A stretch of 64,000 nucleotides of DNA from Flaviaestuariibacter flavus (GCF_004337505.1 NZ_SJZI01000042.1:248001-312000); one strand, 5' to 3'. Positions 18,238-27,050 are shown, counted from the stretch's first letter. Translations and numbers: made by a program. The notes: generated by a model not told the origin, from the sequence alone.

Positions 18238-19307
18238 CGAATCTGACGGCAGGAATTATCGGGCTGGGGCGCATGGGCGCCGAGCCCAGCCAGCGACTGA
18301 CGGGCCGCGTGCCGGCCGGCTGGCTCCCGATCTCGCACCTGGAAGCGGTGCGCGATGCGGGCTTCGACATCACGGCGATCTGCGACGCCAACGCCGCGCG
18401 CACCGAATGGGTAAAGGAAAGCTACGGGCTCAGCGCCGCCCTGCGGGCGAGCGCCGACGAGCTGATCGGCGAGCGTGCTCCCGACCTGCTGGCCGTGGCC
18501 ACCCGCACCCCCGAGCGGCCGGGCATCCTGCTCCGCGCCATTGAAAAAGGCGTGCGGGCACTGGTGGCCGAAAAACCGCTGGCCAACAACCTGCGCGAGA
18601 CCTACCAGGTGACCGACGCCGTAATGGCCGCCGGCACGCTGCTTGGTTATGGGGCGATGCGCCGCGCGATGGACATCTATCGCCGTGCCCGCACCCTGGT
18701 GGCCGAAGGCGCCATCGGTGAGCTCGTAGGCATCAACGCCGAGTTCGGCTTGTCGAAGCTCCTTTGGTCGCTGCCGCATGCCGTGGACCTGTTTCTCTTT
18801 TTCGCCAACACCACGGAGGTAGACTATGTGTCGGGCCACTGCACCTGGGGCGCCGATGAAAGCTTCACCTCTGAAAATTATTTCGATGGCGACCCGCTGG
18901 TGGAGACCGCCACGGTGCGCTTCGCCAACGGCGTTATCGCCAACATCGTTCCCGCGGGTGGGCTTAATATCCGCCTCTTCGGCACGAAGGGCAGCATGGC
19001 GATACTCGGTGACGGTGAGTACATCGAGCTGCATACGCCCGGAAGGGCGGACTGGTATTTTACCGAGTACCGCCGCTTCGACAACTTCGCGCAGGCAAGC
19101 GGCACGCTCAATCTGTATCGCCAGCTGCACGGAGCCTTGTCGGGCGAAGGCAGTTTCGACGTTATCGATGCCGATACGATCCGCGTTAGCCAGCAGATCC
19201 TGTTCGCCATCCTGCAATCCTCCGCGCAGGGCGGGCAGCGGATAAAGCTGGCCGGCCTCAACGAGGAGCTGGTCATCAACGGCCGCACCGGAGCCAACTT
19301 CGCCTGA
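18228..19307 (+). CDS. Gfo/Idh/MocA family oxidoreductase in the pse block
   Basis: A 359-residue protein with a Rossmann start (AGIIGLGRMGAEPSQRL), AICDANAARTEWV, the EKP-type motif VAEKPLANN and SLPHAVDLFLFF where the general-acid His is expected. It overlaps the MDR-type gene upstream and lies directly before the PseG-PseH fusion. The two oxidoreductases interrupt the usual order PseC-PseH-PseG, suggesting an extra redox step on the sugar nucleotide or modification of the side group. The reaction is not known. Confidence 0.8.
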   Translation: MAVTNLTAGIIGLGRMGAEPSQRLTGRVPAGWLPISHLEAVRDAGFDITAICDANAARTEWVKESYGLSAALRASADELIGERAPDLLAVATRTPERPGILLRAIEKGVRALVAEKPLANNLRETYQVTDAVMAAGTLLGYGAMRRAMDIYRRARTLVAEGAIGELVGINAEFGLSKLLWSLPHAVDLFLFFANTTEVDYVSGHCTWGADESFTSENYFDGDPLVETATVRFANGVIANIVPAGGLNIRLFGTKGSMAILGDGEYIELHTPGRADWYFTEYRRFDNFAQASGTLNLYRQLHGALSGEGSFDVIDADTIRVSQQILFAILQSSAQGGQRIKLAGLNEELVINGRTGANFA

Positions 19308-19365
19308 CGCTCACCACCCTTTTCCATCATCAATTCGCCTGAAAGGGGCTACTCTTTTAGATAGA

Positions 19366-20817
19366 ATGAACAAGCCTACGATCGTATTCCGTGCCGACGG
19401 CAGCAGCAGCATGGGGCTGGGACACCTGTTCCGCTCCGCAGCACTCGCCGATATGCTGCAGGAAGATTTTCAACGCATTCTTGTCACGCGCTGCGACCAG
19501 GAGCCGGTGCTGCGCAACCTCGCCACCTGCTTCGACCGCATCGAGGTGCAGGCCCCGGGTACCCCCGCGGAAGACGCGCTGCAGCTGGCCGCCCTGGCCA
19601 CCGGCGATGCGATGGTTGTCCTCGACGGCTACCATTTCGATACCGACTACCAGCAGCACCTCGTTGACCGCCAGGTTTCCTTTGCCTGCATCGACGACAT
19701 TCATGCCTACCGCTTTCTCGCCGCCACGGTCATCAATCATTCCGGCGGCTTTACTCCTCTTGATTACGAAGCGGAACCTACCACAACTTTTTATCTCGGC
19801 CCTGCCTACGCCCTGCTGCGCGCGCCCTTCCTGGAAGCGGCGAAAACGCGCCGGCAAACCATCACCGATAACAGCTGCATCATCTGCTTCGGCGGTGCCG
19901 ATCCACGCAATACGACGCTGGAGGTGCTCCGCGGCGCGGCGCTTGCCGCTGCCGGCTTCGATCACATGCACGTGGTGGTAGGGGCGGCCTACCCCTTCCG
20001 CGAAGAGCTCGAGGCTTTTGCCGGAGCTCGGGCCGATATTTCCCTTCATTATAGTTTGACGCCCGATGCGATGGCCGCGCTCATGCAGCGCTGCAGCTAC
20101 GCCATCTGCTCGCCGAGCACGGTTGTATACGAATACCTGTCGGTAGGCGGCGTGGCTTTCCTCGCCACCACCGCCGACAACCAGACCGATGTGTACCGCT
20201 ACTTCGTAGGAGAAGGCCTGGCCTTCCCGCTCGAAAAGCTGGGCAAGCTTTCGGACGACGAGATCAGCGACTCCCTGGCTGCCGGCGCGCGCATCTTCGA
20301 CGGCGGCTCCGCGGCGCGCTATAGCAAGCTGTTTCGCCAGCACTTCGACGTGCGGGAGCTGCAGGTGCGGCGCGCCAATGAAGGCGACGTGAAGACCTGC
20401 TTCGACTGGTCGAACGACCCCGAGGTGCGGCAGCAGTCGTACAACCAGGCGCCCATTCCTTACGAGGATCATACCCGCTGGTTTGCGCAGAAGCTCCAGG
20501 ACCCGGCTTGCTTTTTCTATATTTTCGAGCGTCACGGTGAGCCCGTGGCGCAGATCCGCTTCCAGGTTTCCGGAAGTGAAGCGGTACTGGGTTACCTTGC
20601 CGCCCCCGGCATCCGGTCGCGCGGCCTCGGCGCGGCCCTCCTGGCCGCCGGCATCGGTGCCCTCATCAACGATTACCGCCGGCCGCTGCGGGTTGTGGGC
20701 TTCGTCAAGAAGAGCAATATCGCCTCGCAGCGCTCCTTTGAAAGGCTCGCTTTTGTAAAGGAGGATACCGAACAATATCCCGACTCGATAAAATATACGC
20801 TGAACTATGGAATTTAA
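19366..20817 (+). CDS. PseG-PseH fusion: UDP-sugar hydrolase plus N-acetyltransferase
   Basis: A 483-residue protein combining two consecutive steps of pseudaminic-acid synthesis. Residues 1 to about 320 are a PseG-type GT-B hydrolase with DGSSSMGLGHLFRSAALA (GxGHxxR motif), VVLDGYHFD, ICFGGADPRNTT and CSPSTVVYEYLSVGG. Residues from about 329 to the end are a GNAT domain with the PseH pattern: VRRANEGDVKTCFDWSNDPEV, GYLAAPGIRSRGLGAALL (acetyl-CoA loop) and NIASQRSFERLAF. Normally these are two proteins. The fusion would acetylate at N4 and then remove UDP. It overlaps pseI by 11 bases. Confidence 0.9.
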   Translation: MNKPTIVFRADGSSSMGLGHLFRSAALADMLQEDFQRILVTRCDQEPVLRNLATCFDRIEVQAPGTPAEDALQLAALATGDAMVVLDGYHFDTDYQQHLVDRQVSFACIDDIHAYRFLAATVINHSGGFTPLDYEAEPTTTFYLGPAYALLRAPFLEAAKTRRQTITDNSCIICFGGADPRNTTLEVLRGAALAAAGFDHMHVVVGAAYPFREELEAFAGARADISLHYSLTPDAMAALMQRCSYAICSPSTVVYEYLSVGGVAFLATTADNQTDVYRYFVGEGLAFPLEKLGKLSDDEISDSLAAGARIFDGGSAARYSKLFRQHFDVRELQVRRANEGDVKTCFDWSNDPEVRQQSYNQAPIPYEDHTRWFAQKLQDPACFFYIFERHGEPVAQIRFQVSGSEAVLGYLAAPGIRSRGLGAALLAAGIGALINDYRRPLRVVGFVKKSNIASQRSFERLAFVKEDTEQYPDSIKYTLNYGI

Positions 20818-21847
20818 AATTGGTGACTATATAATCGGCAAAGGCCACAAGCCTTTCATCATCGCCGAAATGAGCGGCAACCACAACCAGTCTATCGATC
20901 GCGCCATCGCCATTGTGGACGCGGCCGCCGACGCCGGTGCCGACGCCATCAAGCTGCAGACCTACACCGCCGACACCATTACCGTGGAAGGTGCCTACCG
21001 CATCGACGACGAAGGCTCGCTGTGGAAGGGTCGCGAGCTGCACGATCTTTACAAGGAAGCCTACACGCCCTGGGAGTGGCACGGCCCCATCTTCGAGCAT
21101 GCCAAAAAGCGCGGCATCCTCGCCTTCAGCTCGCCCTTCGACGAGACGGCTGTTGACTTCCTGGAAAGCCTTAACGTGCCTGCCTACAAGATCGCCTCTT
21201 TTGAAAATACCGACTGGACCCTGCTGAAAAAAGTAGCGGCTACCGGCAAACCGGTGATCATGTCGACCGGCGCTTCCAATATCGCCGACATCGACGAGTC
21301 GGTGCGCCTGCTGCGCAAGCATGGCGTGGAGCAACTCGTACTCCTGAAGTGCACCAGCACCTACCCGGCAACACCCGAGAACACCAACCTGCTTACCATC
21401 CCGCACCTGGCCACGATGTTCGGCTGCGAGGTGGGTCTTTCCGATCACACAATGGGCATCGGCGCCGCCGTGGCGGCAGTTGCCCTCGGTGCTTCCGTCA
21501 TCGAGAAGCACTTTACCCTGCGCCGCGCCGACGGTGGCGTGGATTCGGCCTTCTCCCTCGAGCCCGAAGAACTGAAAGCGCTCGTGGTGGAAACAGAGCG
21601 TGCCCAGCTGGCCCTCGGCCGCGTGCAGTACGGCGTGCAGAAATCGGAAGAGAAAAGCGTCAACTTCAAGCGCTCGCTTTATGCCGTTGCCGACATCAAC
21701 CCCGGCGAGGAGATCACCGACAAGAACGTACAGTCGAAGCGTCCCGGCTTCGGGCTGCACACCAAATATTTCGATCAGGTGCTTGGCAAGAAAGCCAAGG
21801 AGCTGATCAAAAAAGGAACGCCCATTCAATTTGACCTGATTAACTAA
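20807..21847 (+). CDS. pseI: Pseudaminic acid synthase (NeuB family), PseI
   Basis: A 346-residue NeuB/SpsE-family protein. The TIM barrel has FIIAEMSGNHNQ (metal and PEP site), GADAIKLQTYTADTI (Lys49), KCTSTYPATPENTNL and GLSDHTMGIGA, all canonical for PseI. The C-terminal SAF antifreeze-like domain runs from about residue 285 (FKRSLYAVADINPGEEI). It condenses the hexose from PseG with phosphoenolpyruvate to give the nine-carbon acid. A divergent paralogue follows at once. Confidence 0.94.
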   Translation: MEFKIGDYIIGKGHKPFIIAEMSGNHNQSIDRAIAIVDAAADAGADAIKLQTYTADTITVEGAYRIDDEGSLWKGRELHDLYKEAYTPWEWHGPIFEHAKKRGILAFSSPFDETAVDFLESLNVPAYKIASFENTDWTLLKKVAATGKPVIMSTGASNIADIDESVRLLRKHGVEQLVLLKCTSTYPATPENTNLLTIPHLATMFGCEVGLSDHTMGIGAAVAAVALGASVIEKHFTLRRADGGVDSAFSLEPEELKALVVETERAQLALGRVQYGVQKSEEKSVNFKRSLYAVADINPGEEITDKNVQSKRPGFGLHTKYFDQVLGKKAKELIKKGTPIQFDLIN

Positions 21848-21853
21848 GCCAGC

Positions 21854-22858
21854 GTGGAAGCATTCAACAACAAAGACGGACTCTATTTCATCGTCGAGGA
21901 AGGCCAGTTCAACCTCGGTGACTTCGGTAAGGCAAAGCAAATGATCGAGCTCGCCGGTAAGACCGGTGCCACGGCCATCGAATTCCAGCTTGCCTATGCC
22001 GATGATTTTTATATCAGGGCCGAGTCGGGCCATGCCATTTACAAAACGCGTGAGTTCAGCGACGCGCAGCTGCAGGAGCTGGTGGATTATACCCACCAGC
22101 ACGGCCTCCAGTTTGTAGCCACCTGCCTCAGCCACAAGCTGGTGCCCAAGATGGCTGCCTTCGGCGCCGACACCTTCAACGTGAATGCCTCCGACATCAA
22201 CAACGCCCACATCGTGGACGCGGTGGTGGCAACCGGCCGCCCGTTCTTCGTGGCAACGCCGCTGGCAACGGAAGAGGAGATCGCCTGGGTGGTGAGCCGC
22301 ATCCGCAGCCAGAAACCCGACGCGCAGTTCGTGCTCCTGCACGGCCAGCACTCCATGGCCTCCGGCCACGAATGGGTGGAGCCCGTCGATACTTCGCTCG
22401 GTTACCTCAAAACGCTGAAAGAAACCTACGGCGTGCCCGTGGGCTTTATCGACCATACCCGTGTTGACTGGATGCCTGCCGCCGCCGTAGCCGCCGGTGC
22501 CTCCGTCATCAGCAAGCACATCACGATGAGCGCCGTATTCCAGGGGCCTGACTGGGCCATCTGCCTGGAGCCGCCCGTGATGAAGGAAGCCATCGCCCGC
22601 GCCCGCGCCGTGCATGAAAGCATGAAGGTGAACGCGAAGCACCTCGCCAAAGGCGAGGACCTCGACCGCACCGTGATGCGCCGCAGCGTGGTGGCCCTGC
22701 GCCCCATCGCCGCCGGCAAAGTCATTGAAGGCGAAGACATCGGCTTCAAGCGCCCCGGCACCGGCATTTCGCCCGATAAAGCTGCTGCCATCGTTGGTAA
22801 AAAAGCAACCCGTGATATTTCGGAGGACGAACTGTTTTCCGCGGACATGTTTCACTAA
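21854..22858 (+). CDS. Divergent NeuB/SpsE-family synthase paralogue
   Basis: A 334-residue protein with a GTG start, 6 bases after pseI. It has the NeuB barrel plus a well-preserved SAF domain (RRSVVALRPIAAGKVIEGED). Key barrel positions differ from pseI: the EMSGNHNQ segment reads EEGQFNLGD, IKLQTYT reads IEFQLAY (Glu43 in place of the Lys), and the CTSTYP segment reads HGQHSMASG. IDHT and the SKH segment remain. It could therefore use a different substrate or lack synthase activity. The position next to an SDR and a cytidylyltransferase points to a second nonulosonic-type product or an accessory step. Confidence 0.8.
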   Translation: MEAFNNKDGLYFIVEEGQFNLGDFGKAKQMIELAGKTGATAIEFQLAYADDFYIRAESGHAIYKTREFSDAQLQELVDYTHQHGLQFVATCLSHKLVPKMAAFGADTFNVNASDINNAHIVDAVVATGRPFFVATPLATEEEIAWVVSRIRSQKPDAQFVLLHGQHSMASGHEWVEPVDTSLGYLKTLKETYGVPVGFIDHTRVDWMPAAAVAAGASVISKHITMSAVFQGPDWAICLEPPVMKEAIARARAVHESMKVNAKHLAKGEDLDRTVMRRSVVALRPIAAGKVIEGEDIGFKRPGTGISPDKAAAIVGKKATRDISEDELFSADMFH

Positions 22859-22864
22859 GAGTTT

Positions 22865-23650
22865 ATGAGCACATTGAAAGGACGCGTTGCCATCATCGGC
22901 GGCGCCAGCAAAGGATTAGGTAAAGGATGCGCGCTTTCGCTCGCCGGCGAGGGTGTCAACATCGTGCTCTGCGCCCGCAACCAGGAAGTCCTGGAGGCAA
23001 CGGCTGAAGAGATCCGCGCCCTGGGCGTGGACGTGTTGCCGCTGGCCGGAGACATGGCGGATGCCGCATTCAACGAGCGCGTGGTAAACGAAACGATCGC
23101 GCGCTTCGGCCGCATCGACATCCTCGTGAACAACAGCGGCGGGCCCACCGCGGGCACCTTCCGCAGCATGAAGGAAGCCGATTATGACAAGGCCTACCAG
23201 GGCGTGCTGATGTACGTGATCCGGATGACCAACCTCTGCGTGCCGCATATGGAAAAAGGCGGTTGGGGACGCATCATCAACATCACGTCGCTGTCGGTGA
23301 AAGAGCCGGCGGAAACCCTAGTGCTGTCGAATGTTTTCCGTGCCGGGGTGGTGGCCTTTGCCAAGTCGATCTCCAAAGACCTGATCCGGCACAATATCAC
23401 CGTCAACAACCTGTGCCCCGGTGCCTTCAAGACCGACCGGGCCAAGGAGCTCATTCAAAAGGCCGCCGAGGCCGCGGGTAAAACGCCCGAGCAGGTAGAG
23501 ACCGAGAACCAGGCCAAGCTGCCCCTGGGCCGCTACCAGACGCCGGAAGAACTCGGCGCCTTCGCGGCTTTCCTGTGCACCGATATCGCCGGCGGCATCA
23601 CCGGCACAACCATCCAGGTGGATGGCGGCATTTCAAACGGACTATTATGA
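22865..23650 (+). CDS. Short-chain dehydrogenase/reductase
   Basis: A 261-residue classical SDR. The cofactor motif is a GGASKGLGKG variant of TGxxxGxG, followed by NNSGG at the NNAG position and the catalytic Ser in ITSLSVKEP. At the YxxxK position the protein reads NVFRAGVVAFAK, so the usual Tyr appears replaced by Phe or Asn, typical of a subset of SDRs seen in such clusters. The C-terminal VDGGISNGLL is standard. It lies between the divergent NeuB and the cytidylyltransferase and overlaps the latter as ATGA. PtmA-like SDRs occur in the same setting in Campylobacter nonulosonate loci. Confidence 0.82.
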   Translation: MSTLKGRVAIIGGASKGLGKGCALSLAGEGVNIVLCARNQEVLEATAEEIRALGVDVLPLAGDMADAAFNERVVNETIARFGRIDILVNNSGGPTAGTFRSMKEADYDKAYQGVLMYVIRMTNLCVPHMEKGGWGRIINITSLSVKEPAETLVLSNVFRAGVVAFAKSISKDLIRHNITVNNLCPGAFKTDRAKELIQKAAEAAGKTPEQVETENQAKLPLGRYQTPEELGAFAAFLCTDIAGGITGTTIQVDGGISNGLL

Positions 23651-24426
23651 TCATCGCATTCGTGCCTTGCCGGCTGAAGTCCTCGCGGCTGCCCAACAAG
23701 GCGATAAAAGACATTCACGGCGTGCCCGCTATCGAGCGCGCCTTGCTCAACGCCACCGCCATCCCCGAGGTGGACAAGGTGGTGCTGGCCACGTCGACCA
23801 ACCCGGAAGACGATGCGCTGGAAACGCATAACCTCGGCGGCGAGGTGCTGGTGGTGCGCGGCTCGGAAGAAGACGTGCTGTCGCGCTGGATGCCCGTCAT
23901 CGACCAGTACGAGCCAGAGCACGTGATGCGCATCACGGGCGACTGCCCGCTGGTGCCCGCGGAACTTGCCAGCCTGATTATCAACTCGCACCTTAAAACA
24001 GGTGCCGAAGCCTCGTTCACGCGCTCGCCGGTGGCACTCGGACTCACCTGCGAGATCTACAAGACCTCGGCGATCCGGAAGCTGCGGGAGCTGTTTCCGC
24101 AAACGAATTACAGCGAGTATCTCATCCTGTATTTTCTCAACAACCCCCACCTGTTCCAGATCAACGAAGTGCCGGCGCCGGAAAAGTTTATCAAGTCCTG
24201 GCGCCTCACACTCGACGAGCAGGTGGACCTCGATCTTTTCAACGAGCTGTATGGCTGGCTCGACGCGGGCCGCCGCGCCGTGTCCTTCGACGAGGTGATC
24301 CGCTTCTTCGAAGCCAACCCCGAAGCCGCCGCCATCAACCAGGGCATCGAGGTGAAGTACCGCGACAACAAAGCCCTGATCGAACATCTTAAGGAAATGA
24401 CTTCTTACAAGGAGCCTGTGAAATGA
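23647..24426 (+). CDS. SpsF-type cytidylyltransferase
   Basis: A 259-residue nucleotidyltransferase with FVPCRLKSSRLPNKAI at the start, LATSTNPEDD, VRGSEEDVLSRW and MRITGDCPLVPAE, the SpsF signature. It lacks the IPARGGSKRIPRKN motif of PseF/NeuA enzymes, and no other CMP-sugar synthetase is in the window, so it is the best candidate for activating the nonulosonic acid with CMP. It overlaps both neighbours by 4 bases. Confidence 0.85.
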   Translation: MIIAFVPCRLKSSRLPNKAIKDIHGVPAIERALLNATAIPEVDKVVLATSTNPEDDALETHNLGGEVLVVRGSEEDVLSRWMPVIDQYEPEHVMRITGDCPLVPAELASLIINSHLKTGAEASFTRSPVALGLTCEIYKTSAIRKLRELFPQTNYSEYLILYFLNNPHLFQINEVPAPEKFIKSWRLTLDEQVDLDLFNELYGWLDAGRRAVSFDEVIRFFEANPEAAAINQGIEVKYRDNKALIEHLKEMTSYKEPVK

Positions 24427-25553
24427 AGTATTGCAAGAACTGTCTGAATGTTGATACCCGTCCGAACATCAAGTTTACCGAGGACGGACTTTGCCCGCCC
24501 TGCGCCAACTACCTGCACCCGCAGGAGATCGATTGGGACGAGCGCCGCGAGGAGCTGAAGGAGGCTATTGAGTTTGGCCGCCAGCACAGCAACTCGGGCT
24601 ACGATTGCATCATCGGCGTGAGCGGGGGCAAAGACAGCACCCGCCAGGCGCTGTATGTAAAGGAAGCCCTGGGGATGAATCCCCTGCTGGTATCGCTCAA
24701 CTACCCGCCCGAGCAGATGTCGGAGCGTGGCGCGCGCAACCTGTCGAACCTGGTGTCGCTGGGCTTCGACTGCGTCAACGTGGGCTGCTCGCCGCAGATA
24801 TGGCGCAAGCTGATGCGCACCGCCTTCTTCGAATTCGGCAACTGGGCCAAGGCCACCGAGATCGCCCTCTTCAGCTCGGTGCCCCGCGCCGCCATCGCCT
24901 ACCAGATCCCGCTGATCTGGTGGGGAGAGAACGCCGCCGTGGTGCTCGGCGACCTGGGCATGAAGGGTAAGTCGGGATCCGACGGCAACCGCCTCAAGTA
25001 CAGCAACACGCTGGCCGGCGGCGACATCAGCTGGATCCTCAAGGAAGGCCTCTCCAAGCACGAGGTGCTGCAGTATACCTACCCGTCCGACGAGGAGATG
25101 GAGCGCGCCAAGCTGCGCATCGTGTTCCTCGCGCACTTCTGGAAAGACTTTTCCATCTACACCAATGGCAACGTCACCTCCATGCGGGGCCTCGACGTGC
25201 GCCCGGAAGATATTCACGGCAATGCCGACCACTGGGGTACGTCGATGCTCGACGAGGACTTCTTCATTATGAACATGATGATCAAGTGGCTCAAGTTCGG
25301 CTTCGGACGTGCTTCCGACAATATCAACGAGGAGATCCGCTACGGGCGCGTGAGCCGCGAGGAAGGCATCCGCATCGTGGAGCTTTTCGACGGCAAGTGC
25401 TCGAAAGAGATCATCGAAGAATTCTGCGACTACATCGAGATCTCCGTGAAGGAGTTCTGGGAAGTGGTGGACCGATATGCAAACAAGGAGCTTTTCGAAC
25501 GCAAGTCGGAAGGCGTCTATATTCCTAAATTTAAAGTTGGTACAGGCTTATGA
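24423..25553 (+). CDS. N-acetyl sugar amidotransferase, PseA/WbpG family
   Basis: A 376-residue ATP-PPase. Four cysteines at the N-terminus (CKNC at 4-7, CPPC at 24-27) form a likely zinc site; the PP-loop is SGGKDS at residues 67-72. The family converts an acetamido to an acetamidino group on nonulosonic acids or diamino uronic acids, using ammonia supplied by a HisH/HisF-type pair. Those partners follow immediately (4-base overlap). A second, diverged paralogue lies at 27047. Confidence 0.9.
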   Translation: MKYCKNCLNVDTRPNIKFTEDGLCPPCANYLHPQEIDWDERREELKEAIEFGRQHSNSGYDCIIGVSGGKDSTRQALYVKEALGMNPLLVSLNYPPEQMSERGARNLSNLVSLGFDCVNVGCSPQIWRKLMRTAFFEFGNWAKATEIALFSSVPRAAIAYQIPLIWWGENAAVVLGDLGMKGKSGSDGNRLKYSNTLAGGDISWILKEGLSKHEVLQYTYPSDEEMERAKLRIVFLAHFWKDFSIYTNGNVTSMRGLDVRPEDIHGNADHWGTSMLDEDFFIMNMMIKWLKFGFGRASDNINEEIRYGRVSREEGIRIVELFDGKCSKEIIEEFCDYIEISVKEFWEVVDRYANKELFERKSEGVYIPKFKVGTGL

Positions 25554-26185
25554 GCAAGCTCAGGATCGTACTGATCGACTATGGCGTCGGCAACACGCGT
25601 TCGGTGGTGAACGCGATCAGCCAGCTCGACTACCGCGTGAGCATTTCCGACAAGGTTGCCGACATCAAATCCGCCGATGCCCTGGTACTTCCCGGTGTCG
25701 GCGCCTTTGAAACCGTGATGAGCAACCTGCGCTCGCGCGGGCTGCAGGAAGTGCTCAACGAAGAGGTGCTGGTAAACCAGAAGCCCATCCTCGGGATCTG
25801 CGCCGGCATGCAGATGCTGGCTACTTCTTCGGAGGAGAACGGCCATCACGAAGGCCTCGACTGGATCAAGGGCCGCGTGGTGAAGCTCGACCTGCCGGCG
25901 CAGTACAGCGTGCCGCACGTGGGCTGGAACAATATCTCGGTGCTGAAGAAAGACATTCTCTTCACCCGCCTCGAGAACGACAGCCACTTTTACTTCGACC
26001 ACAGCTATCATTTCGTGCCCGACAACCCCGCCCATATCGCGGCTACCTGCGATTACGGCGTCAACGTGACGGCAGCCGTTCAGGACCGGCACATCTTCGG
26101 CGTGCAGTTTCACCCCGAGAAGAGCCAGGTCAACGGTCTCAAACTATTTCGTTCGATTTTTAGCGGCTTAGCACAATATGCTTAA
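25550..26185 (+). CDS. hisH: HisH-like glutamine amidotransferase for sugar amidination
   Basis: A 211-residue class I glutaminase. The nucleophile is Cys84 in GICAGMQ; His188 and Glu190 complete the triad in FHPEKS. It resembles the glutaminase subunit of imidazole glycerol phosphate synthase. It sits between two sugar amidotransferases and a HisF paralogue, so it most likely feeds ammonia to them (as WbpG/HisH2/HisF2 do in P. aeruginosa), not to histidine synthesis; no other his genes are near. Confidence 0.9.
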   Translation: MSKLRIVLIDYGVGNTRSVVNAISQLDYRVSISDKVADIKSADALVLPGVGAFETVMSNLRSRGLQEVLNEEVLVNQKPILGICAGMQMLATSSEENGHHEGLDWIKGRVVKLDLPAQYSVPHVGWNNISVLKKDILFTRLENDSHFYFDHSYHFVPDNPAHIAATCDYGVNVTAAVQDRHIFGVQFHPEKSQVNGLKLFRSIFSGLAQYA

Positions 26186-27050
26186 GAAAAGAATTGCGGC
26201 CTGCCTGCCGGTTTACAATGGCGTAGTGGTGCAAAGCATCCGGTTTAATAAATACCTGCCCGTAGGACGACCGCCGGTGATCCTGGAGTTCCTCAACAAG
26301 TGGGGCATCGACGACGTGATGATGGTTGACATCACCGCGCGCAAACGCGGCGAGCGTCCCGACTTCGGGATGTACCGCCTCGCCGCGCAGCGTTGCCAGG
26401 TGCCGCTGGCCATCGGCGGCGGCATCAACGACCTGCACGACGTGGAGGAGCTGATCATGCGCTGCGGCGCCGACAAGGTTTCGTTCAACCGGGCGCTGTT
26501 CACCAACACCGAACTCATTACGGCCGTGGCCAAGGGCTACGGCGACCAGTGCGCGGTGGTGTCGATCGACGCGGTAAAGACAGACGACGGCTACCGTGTG
26601 TTCAATTACCTCGACAAGAGCAACGAGGCCATCACGCCCGCCGACGCGGCCCGCAAGGCCGTTGACCTCGGCGCCGGCGAGATCCTCATCAACTCGGTGG
26701 ACCGCGACGGCACCTATACCGGCTACGACCTGGAGCTGATCCGCACGATCACCGACGCGGTGCATGTGCCGGTGATCGCCGCCGGCGGCGCACGCAACGC
26801 CAACGACATGCTGCAACTGCTTAACGAAGTGCCCGTATCGGCCGCGGCCGCCGGGAACTTCTTTCACTTCACCGAGCACAGCGTCAACATCACCAAGCGC
26901 CACCTGCTGAACAACGGCGTGGACCTGCGCCTGGAAACACACGCCGACTACGCCGAAAGCACCGTCGATGAATCGCTGCGCCTGCTGAAGAAAAGCGATT
27001 CGACATTGGAAAACCTGCTGTATATACACATCGAGAAGGAGATCATATGA
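26178..27050 (+). CDS. hisF: HisF paralogue acting in sugar amidination
   Basis: A 290-residue TIM-barrel protein of the HisF family, overlapping hisH by 8 bases. The N-terminus reads RIAACLPVYNG: Pro is at position 11, where true HisF cyclases have a catalytic Asp (CLDV). The second acid (Asp131 in VVSIDAVK) remains, and phosphate-binding loops LAIGGGI and IAAGGARN are present. About 30 residues extend past the usual HisF end. Loss of the acid fits a role as ammonia conduit only. It is unlikely to serve histidine synthesis. Confidence 0.88.
   Translation: MLKKRIAACLPVYNGVVVQSIRFNKYLPVGRPPVILEFLNKWGIDDVMMVDITARKRGERPDFGMYRLAAQRCQVPLAIGGGINDLHDVEELIMRCGADKVSFNRALFTNTELITAVAKGYGDQCAVVSIDAVKTDDGYRVFNYLDKSNEAITPADAARKAVDLGAGEILINSVDRDGTYTGYDLELIRTITDAVHVPVIAAGGARNANDMLQLLNEVPVSAAAAGNFFHFTEHSVNITKRHLLNNGVDLRLETHADYAESTVDESLRLLKKSDSTLENLLYIHIEKEII

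Noticed and set aside
20705..22855. A 716-residue minus-strand frame opposite pseI and the second NeuB
   Set aside because: Long antisense frame caused by GC-rich codon usage of two clear NeuB-family genes; no recognisable motif.
25550..27050. Histidine biosynthesis genes
   Set aside because: The HisF copy lacks Asp11, no other his genes are nearby, and both genes overlap sugar amidotransferases, so a sugar-amidination role fits better.
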